A stretch of 9,837 nt of DNA from Clostridia bacterium (GTDB taxonomy: Bacteria; Bacillota; Clostridia; TANB77; CAG-508): positions 1 through 9,837 of the forward strand of contig CAAGEF010000088.1 of the NCBI GenBank assembly GCA_900768805.1. Reading direction: 5' to 3'. Below are positions 1 through 7,557 of this stretch, in pieces. Under the pieces are notes generated by a model. It was not told where the DNA came from. It searched no databases and saw only the letters and a list, made by a program, of their open reading frames with translations. Position 1 is the stretch's first letter, and the number at the start of each line of letters is the position of its first letter. Made by a program: the position numbers and the translations under genes.

Positions 1-3000
1 ATTTAATTTCCTTTTTAACTCATTTCTTATATTTCTATACAACTCAACTTTTTGTGTATCATTTTTCAAAAGTAATATTTTTTCAAATCTATTTAAAATA
101 TCATATAAGAAAAATCCAAGCCAAACACTTTCTCCTTTTCCTTTTACACCTACATTACTAAAACCATCATTCCAATCTCCTGACCCAATTTTAGGGAATC
201 CATTGGCTCCAAAATTAAAACTTCTTTCAATTGCTCTTATACAATGTTGATAAATTGTCTCTTTTTCTTTTCCTATATAAAAAGTATCATATTTTTCTTG
301 TTCTTCTTCTTTTAATAAATTTCCAACCAAATATTCCACTTCTTCGTCAAGAAAAGAATAGTCATTCACAAATTCAACATATTCTATTACTGCATATGGA
401 AGCCATAATAAGTCATCTGAAAATTTGGTTCTTACACCTTTTCTTGTATCATCATGCCACCAATGCAAAACATCTCCTTCAATAAATTGATGTCTTGCAC
501 ATCTTACTATTTGCTCCTTTAATAAATCTGGATTTAAATATTTCATTCCTAAACAATCTTGAAGCTGATCTCTAAAGCCATAAGCTCCACCTGATTGATA
601 AAAAGAACTCCTACTATAGATTCTACTAGATATGGTTTGATATCCAAGCCAGCCATTAAATAAATAGTCTAATTCTTTTGATGGAGTCTGAATAGAAATT
701 GTATTTAATAAATTACTCCAATTCTTTTTGGTTATTTCTAACTCATTTTTTATATATTCTAAATCATTGTATTTATTTACAATATTTTTTATATTTTCTA
801 TATTACGCTCTTGGCCTATTTCTAATACTAATCTCTTTTCTTCAAAGGCTGATAGTTTTATCTCAAATTCAATACATACACAATTAACATGATTGCTATA
901 ATAATCTATTCCGTGTAATTTTTTTATTGGTTTAGTAAAATCATCATTTTCAAATAAATCATTTTTATCAAAAGATAATTTTTTTATTTTGTTATTGCTA
1001 GATAAATACATTATATTATCTTTGAATTCACCCTCTGATATAGTATTTTTAACATAAACAATGTTATTTTCTAATTTTGCAACTAAATTTCTATTTGTTT
1101 TAAATTCATCTTCTCCTAATACTAAGCTCGTATAAAATATTATATTTAGAATTCTTTCTTCATCATAAATATTTTTAAGTCTAATATCTGTTATTTTTAC
1201 TTTTTCATCTGAAGGAACAAATATATTTGTTTCTTGTAAAATCCCATCAGATACATTTCTATATTTTGCATATCCAAAACCATAAGTTATATAGTAATAA
1301 TTATTATTTGGAATAACTCCACTGTTTAAAGACCATATCCTATTTTTATTATTATCATAAATATAAAATATTTCTGATGGATAATTTTGAACCATATTAT
1401 TATTCCAAGCTGTAAGTCTATTCAATCTACTATTTTTACACCAAGTACTATCACACATATTCTCTGTAACTATACTTCCAAAAAATTTATTTGATAGAAC
1501 ATTACTCCATACAGCTGGAGTTTTATGCTCTTTATTAACTGCAAAAATATATTCTTTACCATTATTTATAAAACCACCAACTCCATTAAAAAATTCTTCT
1601 GTTTCAATATTTAATGGCAAAATTTCTTCTTCAAAATATTTAAGTTCTAGGATTTCTTTATTTTTATTTATGCAATATTCTTCATCTAATTCTTTTATAA
1701 AATTCTTTAGTGTACCTTTTTTACTATCAATTTTCAATTTTGCAATATAATCAAAAAATTCTAAATCATCTTTTGGCATTTCGTTTTTATTTATTAAATA
1801 TATTCCAGTTTTTTGATTTTTTAAATAACTCAATTGTTTTTCTTCTATCATACTATCTATCGCATTTACTAAATAATGTTCATAAATATTGTTTTCATAA
1901 ATTAAAATTACTATATCCATAAAAATATTTTTAGTTCTATAAAACATAAATATATTTAAAAACTCTTCTAGAATATATATTTCATCTATATTTTCAAACT
2001 CAAATAATATTATTGGATAATCACCTGAAATTGAATACTTCCAAATATTATTATATTCATAATTTGTTTCAAATTTGCTATATGATTTTAGTAAATTCTC
2101 ATCATATATATAATCCAAAAGTTTCATTGAATTTACTAATTCTTCATAATTTATTCTTAAATATTTAAGTTCTTCTTCTATTCTTATTCTTGATAAATCA
2201 AATATTTTATTGATTTCTTCTCTATTTCTATTTTGATTTAAATTTTCTAAACAAATAGATTTTTCTTCATTTGTACTCATAATTAAAGAAAATTCAATTG
2301 TTTCTCCTGGTTTTAATTTAAAAGTATTTTTTAATGCTAATATTGAATCAACTGTTCCTGTAATATAATTTCCAAATTCCTTATTTTGAGAAATAGCAAT
2401 AGGAATTCCTAAATTTTCTCTACCATAATACTTTTCTCTATCGATTTCAAATGATTTTTCCACAATTTGAACACCTTCTGTGTATAAACAAATTGCAACA
2501 TATAATTTATCTTTTAGATTTCTTTCTGTTCTTGATATGCAAAATACATCATCTATTTTTTCATATTTTAAAAACATTTTATTAAAAACTGGATGAGCAT
2601 AATGTTGCATTTTATAAGTTAATAATGGGACTAATTCAGAATAAAAATCTGCAATTTCTTCAGTATTACCAATATTTTCTATTTTAACCTTTCTAACTTC
2701 TACTGGATAATTAGGATTTACTGTAATTTTAGTCTCTATTTTTAAATTTCCTTCTGTTTTAAAAAATACAGACTTATCTGGCGCAAATATAACTTTACAA
2801 TTTTCTTCTAATTTTATAATTCTTTTATTTGATTTTAAATAGAAAAATATTCCTTGTTTTGCTAAAATATTTGGTTTATATTCTGTTATATATTTATTTT
2901 TATATTCACTATATCCGTTTCCAAAATTATCTATATAAATTTTATAATTTTCGTTAGAAATAATATTTATTTTTTTGTGATTACTATCAAATTTAGTGAT

Positions 3001-6000
3001 TTCTCTTTCTGCATATCCAAATGAATTATCATTTTTTAATTTTTCAACTTTTTTCTTTTGATCTTTAGTTATTATCATTTTAAGTGGCATTCTTTCTTGA
3101 AGAAGAAGGTTAACAGCTTCTATTGCAGCATCTGAATTAAATCTTTTTTGTAATATATTGGAATTTATTACATTATTTATTGAATTTAAAATCAAGCCTT
3201 GATGATGTGCCATATATGTTTTTACAACTTCATATTGATTTCCAACCTTTAATCTATTTGGTGTAAAATCTATTGATTCATAAAATCCATATTTTCCTCT
3301 TGCTCCAAGTTGTTCAATTTTCTTTAGATTTTCTATTCCATTTTTTAATTCTAAAGGAAGAGCTAAACACGTACTATATGGTGATATAACTAAATCCTCT
3401 TCTAAACCTCTTTTTAATCCAAGCCAAGGTATACCAAATGCCTTGTATTGATAATTTGAATTAAAATCTTTAGTGTTAAATGCAGATTCTGATATTCCCC
3501 AAGGAATACCAAATTTATTACAGTATTCTTTTTGGCTTAAAATTGCAAATTTGGATGATTCATCAATAAGACTACCTTCATAATGTTTTAAATTTATATT
3601 TGGCATTAAATACTCAAAAGCAGTACCAGTCCATGAAACTAATCCTTTATAACCTTTAAAAACTGTTAAAGTTCTACTTAAATTATTCCAATGTTTTAAA
3701 GGAACATCTCTTTTGGCAATTGCAACAACACTGGCTTGTCTTGCTTCAGAAGCTAAAAAATCATAATATGAATCAGTAAGCTCATTTTCTTCTAGATTAA
3801 ATCCAATCGAAAATAATTTATTTTTATGACTATATAAATAAGAAAAATCTGTTTTATTTATTAAATCTTCTACATTACATAATAGATTTTCTAAATTCAA
3901 TTTTTCTTTATTTTCTATTAAAAACTGTTTTACAATATATAAATATCCCACAAAGTTTCCACTATCTACTGTTGAAATATATCTAGGAATAAGTGGTTTT
4001 AAATCCTCTGTATTATACCAATTATATAAATGTCCATTCCATTTGCTTAATTTATTTATTGTTGTAATTATTTTTTCCAAATAATCTATACATTCATTAA
4101 ATGTTATAATATTTAAATCATAAGCTGATATTATAGATATAAGTTCTAAACCTATATTAGTTGATGAAGTTCTTGATACAATTTTATTTTTTCTGTCTGC
4201 CTGATAATTATCAACTATTAAATAATTATTTTCTTCCGTTATATTCTCTGAAAAAAACTTCCAAGTGTCTTTTGCAACGCCTATTAAATATTCTTTTTCT
4301 GATTCATTTAAAACTTCTTTTGATTTATTTTCTTTACTTATATTCCAAGCTACAATTGGTGCTAAAATCCATATTATACCTAATATTTTTGAAAAAGGGA
4401 TACAAATTATTCCAAATAAAATTTGTGCCCACATTTGTTTATAATAAAAGGATACTGTTGTTAAACAATTTTTGTCACTATCTTCTGATGTAGTCCACTC
4501 TAAAAGTTTAGTTTTATTTATTTTTCTATAAAAAACTCTTATAATCGCATCTAAGTTTTTCCAAGCTTCATACGGTAAAAATATAAAATCACAAACACTT
4601 CTTATTAAAGCTAAAGATATTCCTTCAAATTTTCTTGAAAAATTGCGATTAGAATACAATGCCCCTACTATATTACTTTTTTTGTAAATTATAGAATTGA
4701 TTATTTCTAAAAGATATATAATTTCAAGTCCAATAATACATAATAAAAATATTAACCAATTTTTTATCATAATTGATACTAAAATTCCCAATAGAGCCAA
4801 TGGTTTTATTAAACTTCTTCTTAAATTATCAAATATTTTAAATTTTGAGATTTCATTTAATTTATTTGATTTAAGCCATGAAGTAATTTGCCAATCTCCT
4901 CGTACCCATCTATGATTTCTAGTTATATATGAAATATATTTTGATGGAAAACCATCTAATAATTCTATATCACTTAAAAGTCCACATCTTAAATAATTAC
5001 CTTCTAATAAATCATGACTCAAAACCATATTTTCTGGAATTTGATTTTTTAATATATAATTATAAATCTTTACATCATAAATTCCTTTTCCAGTAAAAAT
5101 ACCTTCCTTAAAATAATCTTGATATATATCCGAAATAGCATTTGTGTAAAAATCAATTCCGCCTTGGCTACTATAAATTTCTACAAATTTAGATGTTTTA
5201 CTCAATGCCATATCTAGTCCCACTCTTGGTTGCATAATTCCATACCCATCTATTACTTTTTCATTTTCTATAACTGGTCTATTTAATATATGAGCCATTG
5301 CACCTATCATCTTACAAGCAGAATCAAAAATTAGATTAGTATCACTATCTAATGTTATTACATACTTTATTTTGCTTGCTATATTTTTATCTATTGTATT
5401 TATTAGAAAATCTTTTATATCATTTCCTTCTAAAAACAAATTGAAAGAATATAATAAACCTCTTTTCCTTTCCCAACCAATAAATTTTCCTTCTCCAGGA
5501 TTCCAACTTCTTTTTCTATAAATAAAACCAAAAATATTTGTATTATATTTTGAATTTAATTTGTTAGCTTCTTTTTGACCAAGTTGTATTATTGTTTTAT
5601 CTATTTTTTCTGTTTCTACATCACTTTCTATGCAATCTCCTAAAAGAGTAAAATATAAATTTTTTTGATAGTTAGCAAGATAATATACCTCTAATTTTTT
5701 AAACATTTCTACTATCTTTTCTTCACTATTTAGTATTGTCGGAATTACAACCATAGTAGAATATTCTTCTGGAATTTCTCTTTCAAAATCTAACTTTGGA
5801 ATTAATCCTGGATTTTTTAATTTTAGTAAAATATAATTAACTATTCGTATAACGATTTCTGATATTGGGATATATAATAAAACAAATTCTATAACCGAAA
5901 ATAATGGATTCCCTAAAAACATATTACTATATAACACAAAAACAAAATCTATAAAACTCGTTAATGCTATATTCATTCCTATATAAAATCTTGCACTTTG

Positions 6001-7161
6001 CTTTAAATTGAACTTTTTTTTGTATTTTATTTGTAATGTATCTAGGAGTTCAAAAAATCCGTCTTTAAATAAATAATATCCTATATGTGATTTTACATCT
6101 TCTTTATTAAATCTACTTGCTAGTTCAATAATTTTATTAGAAATATAAACCTCTGATATTTTGTTTTTCTTAGCTAACTTTTCTATTTTGGTCCTATAAT
6201 AACTTTTACTTTCTTGATCCATATTTGGATATATCCCTGCAGGATCATTCTTAAGAATATCTTCCGTACCATTTATTTCGTTTAATAACTCTTCAAAATT
6301 TATTCTATTTATATTTTTAATACTTTTTATACAATTTCCAAGTATGACTTTTAAATTAGCAATTTGATAATGTTCTTTTTGTATTACATCATTAATAGTT
6401 AATCCTAACTTTAAAACTTCTTGTTCTAATATATTTTGATATGATATTGCATTTTTTCCATATTTTTTCAATTTATATGACATATATTCTATAAAAGAAT
6501 ATTTTAATTCTGTTTTCGAAGAATATTTTATATCCACTTTATTTGTAAAAATTCTATCTTTGACATTCTTTTTTTCTACAATCTTTTCTATAATGCTTTC
6601 TACTTTATATTTTTGATTCTGAGATATAATTATTTTTTCACAAACTTTTCTTATATTTATAATTTCTGCAATTTTAAGAAATATGCCAAAATAAGAAATT
6701 TCTTCCATTGATAATAATTTTTTACTTTGATATGAACTAAGAGCCAATCTAACTATGTCTTCACTGATATTACACTCTGTATACGAAACCAATATACTTG
6801 CCAAGACATACGCTCTAGAAAATCCTTTATATTCACCTTCTGCTAAACCTTTCAAATTCCTATATTTTTTTAATGTTAGTTCATTTTGGATAACCTTAAA
6901 ATTTTCTTCAATTATATAAAAGTTATCTAAAATCCATTCTCCTGCTGAATGAATTTTTATTCCTAATTTTACATGTTTGCTTAATAAATTATATGTTTCT
7001 AATATTTTATAATAATCCTTTTTGAGTTCTGGTATTGGATACGTACTTTTATTTGAATAGTTCTGAATAACATGTTCATTTGCTAACTTTTTAAATAGAT
7101 TTTCAAGTTGATTTTTCTCTAATATAACTCCATCTATATTTAAACTTTTATATTTTCCCAT
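1..7161 (-). CDS. cgs: Cyclic beta-1,2-glucan synthase (NdvB/ChvB/Cgs family), C-terminus cut by the left edge
   Basis: Large membrane enzyme that polymerises UDP-glucose into beta-1,2-glucan, trims its length by phosphorolysis and closes the ring. The visible 2387 codons have no stop; family members are about 2800-2900 residues, so the end of the GH94 domain lies beyond the edge. Order: family-typical helical N-terminus with AGEW at 73-76; membrane segments near 392-412 and 421-444; GT84 domain starting around MVVIPT (470) with the DSD metal motif at 605-607 and RWVRGDW at 751-757; membrane segments near 785-820 and 912-939; GH189 cyclising domain about 955-1365 with NWYN (1047-1050), STVDSGN (D1066), FEYLMP (E1183), ISES (E1225), GFYES (E1295) and MAHHQG (H1319-H1320); beta-sandwich regions about 1385-2100; GH94 barrel with GFRDQ (R2197), HWWHDDTR (2233-2240) and GDWND (2328-2332). 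D2332 matches the general acid of GH94 phosphorylases. All three activities therefore look intact as far as visible. ATG at 7161 follows GGAG with a 6-base spacer. Family assignment is firm; the in vivo role in this organism is unknown. Confidence 0.93.
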   Translation of the reverse strand, partial: MGKYKSLNIDGVILEKNQLENLFKKLANEHVIQNYSNKSTYPIPELKKDYYKILETYNLLSKHVKLGIKIHSAGEWILDNFYIIEENFKVIQNELTLKKYRNLKGLAEGEYKGFSRAYVLASILVSYTECNISEDIVRLALSSYQSKKLLSMEEISYFGIFLKIAEIINIRKVCEKIIISQNQKYKVESIIEKIVEKKNVKDRIFTNKVDIKYSSKTELKYSFIEYMSYKLKKYGKNAISYQNILEQEVLKLGLTINDVIQKEHYQIANLKVILGNCIKSIKNINRINFEELLNEINGTEDILKNDPAGIYPNMDQESKSYYRTKIEKLAKKNKISEVYISNKIIELASRFNKEDVKSHIGYYLFKDGFFELLDTLQIKYKKKFNLKQSARFYIGMNIALTSFIDFVFVLYSNMFLGNPLFSVIEFVLLYIPISEIVIRIVNYILLKLKNPGLIPKLDFEREIPEEYSTMVVIPTILNSEEKIVEMFKKLEVYYLANYQKNLYFTLLGDCIESDVETEKIDKTIIQLGQKEANKLNSKYNTNIFGFIYRKRSWNPGEGKFIGWERKRGLLYSFNLFLEGNDIKDFLINTIDKNIASKIKYVITLDSDTNLIFDSACKMIGAMAHILNRPVIENEKVIDGYGIMQPRVGLDMALSKTSKFVEIYSSQGGIDFYTNAISDIYQDYFKEGIFTGKGIYDVKIYNYILKNQIPENMVLSHDLLEGNYLRCGLLSDIELLDGFPSKYISYITRNHRWVRGDWQITSWLKSNKLNEISKFKIFDNLRRSLIKPLALLGILVSIMIKNWLIFLLCIIGLEIIYLLEIINSIIYKKSNIVGALYSNRNFSRKFEGISLALIRSVCDFIFLPYEAWKNLDAIIRVFYRKINKTKLLEWTTSEDSDKNCLTTVSFYYKQMWAQILFGIICIPFSKILGIIWILAPIVAWNISKENKSKEVLNESEKEYLIGVAKDTWKFFSENITEENNYLIVDNYQADRKNKIVSRTSSTNIGLELISIISAYDLNIITFNECIDYLEKIITTINKLSKWNGHLYNWYNTEDLKPLIPRYISTVDSGNFVGYLYIVKQFLIENKEKLNLENLLCNVEDLINKTDFSYLYSHKNKLFSIGFNLEENELTDSYYDFLASEARQASVVAIAKRDVPLKHWNNLSRTLTVFKGYKGLVSWTGTAFEYLMPNINLKHYEGSLIDESSKFAILSQKEYCNKFGIPWGISESAFNTKDFNSNYQYKAFGIPWLGLKRGLEEDLVISPYSTCLALPLELKNGIENLKKIEQLGARGKYGFYESIDFTPNRLKVGNQYEVVKTYMAHHQGLILNSINNVINSNILQKRFNSDAAIEAVNLLLQERMPLKMIITKDQKKKVEKLKNDNSFGYAEREITKFDSNHKKINIISNENYKIYIDNFGNGYSEYKNKYITEYKPNILAKQGIFFYLKSNKRIIKLEENCKVIFAPDKSVFFKTEGNLKIETKITVNPNYPVEVRKVKIENIGNTEEIADFYSELVPLLTYKMQHYAHPVFNKMFLKYEKIDDVFCISRTERNLKDKLYVAICLYTEGVQIVEKSFEIDREKYYGRENLGIPIAISQNKEFGNYITGTVDSILALKNTFKLKPGETIEFSLIMSTNEEKSICLENLNQNRNREEINKIFDLSRIRIEEELKYLRINYEELVNSMKLLDYIYDENLLKSYSKFETNYEYNNIWKYSISGDYPIILFEFENIDEIYILEEFLNIFMFYRTKNIFMDIVILIYENNIYEHYLVNAIDSMIEEKQLSYLKNQKTGIYLINKNEMPKDDLEFFDYIAKLKIDSKKGTLKNFIKELDEEYCINKNKEILELKYFEEEILPLNIETEEFFNGVGGFINNGKEYIFAVNKEHKTPAVWSNVLSNKFFGSIVTENMCDSTWCKNSRLNRLTAWNNNMVQNYPSEIFYIYDNNKNRIWSLNSGVIPNNNYYYITYGFGYAKYRNVSDGILQETNIFVPSDEKVKITDIRLKNIYDEERILNIIFYTSLVLGEDEFKTNRNLVAKLENNIVYVKNTISEGEFKDNIMYLSSNNKIKKLSFDKNDLFENDDFTKPIKKLHGIDYYSNHVNCVCIEFEIKLSAFEEKRLVLEIGQERNIENIKNIVNKYNDLEYIKNELEITKKNWSNLLNTISIQTPSKELDYLFNGWLGYQTISSRIYSRSSFYQSGGAYGFRDQLQDCLGMKYLNPDLLKEQIVRCARHQFIEGDVLHWWHDDTRKGVRTKFSDDLLWLPYAVIEYVEFVNDYSFLDEEVEYLVGNLLKEEEQEKYDTFYIGKEKETIYQHCIRAIERSFNFGANGFPKIGSGDWNDGFSNVGVKGKGESVWLGFFLYDILNRFEKILLLKNDTQKVELYRNIRNELKRKLN

Positions 7162-7167
7162 AAAAAA

Positions 7168-7171
7168 CTCC
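7168..7171 (-). promoter_or_regulatory. Ribosome binding site of the glucan synthase gene
   Basis: On the minus strand GGAG precedes the ATG at 7161 by six bases, a normal Shine-Dalgarno distance. The protein then starts MGKYKSLN. It supports this ATG as the true start, since no comparable site lies upstream in frame. Confidence 0.7.
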
Positions 7172-7280
7172 AGTCTGATAATAATTTCTATTTTGTTATT
7201 TATTTTCTTCAATAAGTAAAAAATTATTCAAACAATCTCCAATAATTTACAACATATAATTTAAATTTTTAAGCAAAATA
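7172..7280. other. Divergent intergenic region between glucan synthase and spore-protein genes
   Basis: About 150 bases separate the two divergent starts, and this A/T-rich part should hold both promoters. On the minus strand TTGTAA (about 7247-7252) and AATAAT, 18 bases apart, are a weak candidate promoter for the glucan synthase; TTGAAG with TAGAAA after 16 bases is weaker still. Neither is convincing in such AT-rich DNA. No reading frame of note is present. Confidence 0.35.
7253..7260 (+). promoter_or_regulatory. Candidate -10 element for the spore-protein gene
   Basis: The plus strand reads CATATAAT here. It contains a perfect TATAAT, and CATATAA matches six of seven positions of the forespore sigma-G -10 pattern (CATnnTA type), which would be expected for an sspF-like gene. 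I find no good -35 box for either sigma factor at 16-18 bases upstream, so the call is tentative. Transcription from it would start near 7267 and place the 7281-7310 hairpin in the leader. Confidence 0.3.
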
Positions 7281-7310
7281 AAATTAAGAATATTTTTATA
7301 TTCTTAATTT
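7281..7310. repeat. Perfect 13-bp inverted repeat in the sspF leader
   Basis: The arms 7281-7293 (aaattaagaatat) and 7298-7310 (atattcttaattt) are exact reverse complements around a TTTT loop. The stem has one G-C pair only, so as RNA it is modestly stable. It ends three bases before the Shine-Dalgarno sequence of the spore-protein gene. It could be a leader hairpin or, as DNA, an operator for a dimeric regulator of either divergent gene. On the minus strand it is followed by TATTTT and could act as a weak terminator, although a much better terminator lies at 7504-7557. Confidence 0.75.
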
Positions 7311-7313
7311 ACT

Positions 7314-7320
7314 GAAAGGA
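7314..7320 (+). promoter_or_regulatory. Ribosome binding site deciding the sspF-like start
   Basis: GAAAGGA ends at 7320. The ATG at 7320 overlaps this element and cannot use it, whereas the ATG at 7329 lies eight bases downstream, an ideal spacing. The protein therefore begins MGKVKG, which also matches the MG-basic start of Bacillus SspF. Confidence 0.8.
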
Positions 7321-7328
7321 TGTTAATC

Positions 7329-7505
7329 ATGGGTAAAGTAAAAGGTTTAATATCTGAAAATTTAAAACAAGAAATCGCAAAAGAATTAGGAGTTTATGAT
7401 CAAGTAAAAAAAGATGGTGGATGGAAAAACGTATCTTCAACAAAATGTGGACAAATAGTTTCAAAAGCAATAGAAATAGCAAATAGAGCAGTAGAAGACA
7501 AATAA
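7329..7505 (+). CDS. sspF: SspF-like small acid-soluble spore protein (alpha/beta type)
   Basis: The 58-residue product belongs to the alpha/beta SASP family, DNA-binding proteins made in the forespore that coat and protect spore DNA. It resembles Bacillus subtilis SspF (about 61 residues, compared from memory): MG-basic start, then LKQEIAKELGVYDQVKK (12-28), GGW (30-32) and a second helix with GQIVSKAIEIANR (41-53). The two-helix layout with a glycine-rich turn and the EIAKELG and IVxKAIE motifs fits the family. The G usually following GW is K33 here, and C40 stands where SspF has A. The gene is monocistronic, with a hairpin in its leader and a terminator beginning on its stop codon. Forespore (sigma-G) control is expected from the family but its promoter is not clear. 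It is the best evidence in the window for a spore-former. Confidence 0.85.
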   Translation: MGKVKGLISENLKQEIAKELGVYDQVKKDGGWKNVSSTKCGQIVSKAIEIANRAVEDK

Positions 7506-7557
7506 AAATAGTGTATTGAACACTTAACTTAATGTTAAAGTTCAATACACTATTTTT
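7504..7557. terminator. Bidirectional terminator between sspF-like and ltaS-like genes
   Basis: The arms 7504-7521 and 7540-7557 are exact 18-base reverse complements with core AGTGTATTGAAC / GTTCAATACACT. Inside them TTAAC (7524-7528) pairs with GTTAA (7534-7538) around a five-base loop. The outer A and T runs supply a U-tract in either direction: TTTTTTATTTATTTT on the plus strand and TTTTTATTTG on the minus strand. It overlaps the TAA of both convergent genes and fills the whole gap. Confidence 0.9.

Noticed and set aside
4161..4493. 110-codon plus-strand open frame inside the glucan synthase gene
   Set aside because: It is antisense to a conserved part of the GT84/GH189 linker, is rich in Leu, Tyr, Phe and Ile as expected from the complement of AT-rich coding DNA, and has no ribosome binding site. 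The smaller plus-strand frames at 231-485, 699-887, 1710-1922 and 4697-4915 were rejected on the same grounds.
1..7161. Frameshift or gene fragmentation in the very long AT-rich frame
   Set aside because: Translation is continuous from 7161 to the edge, conserved motifs occur in one frame in family order, and residue counts between anchor motifs agree with the coordinates.
7320..7322. Earlier ATG for the spore-protein gene
   Set aside because: This ATG overlaps the only Shine-Dalgarno sequence (7314-7320); the ATG at 7329 has correct spacing and gives the family-typical MG start.
7327..7545. 72-codon minus-strand open frame opposite the spore-protein gene
   Set aside because: It mirrors the SspF-like gene and the terminator; its leucine-rich product is a typical antisense artefact.
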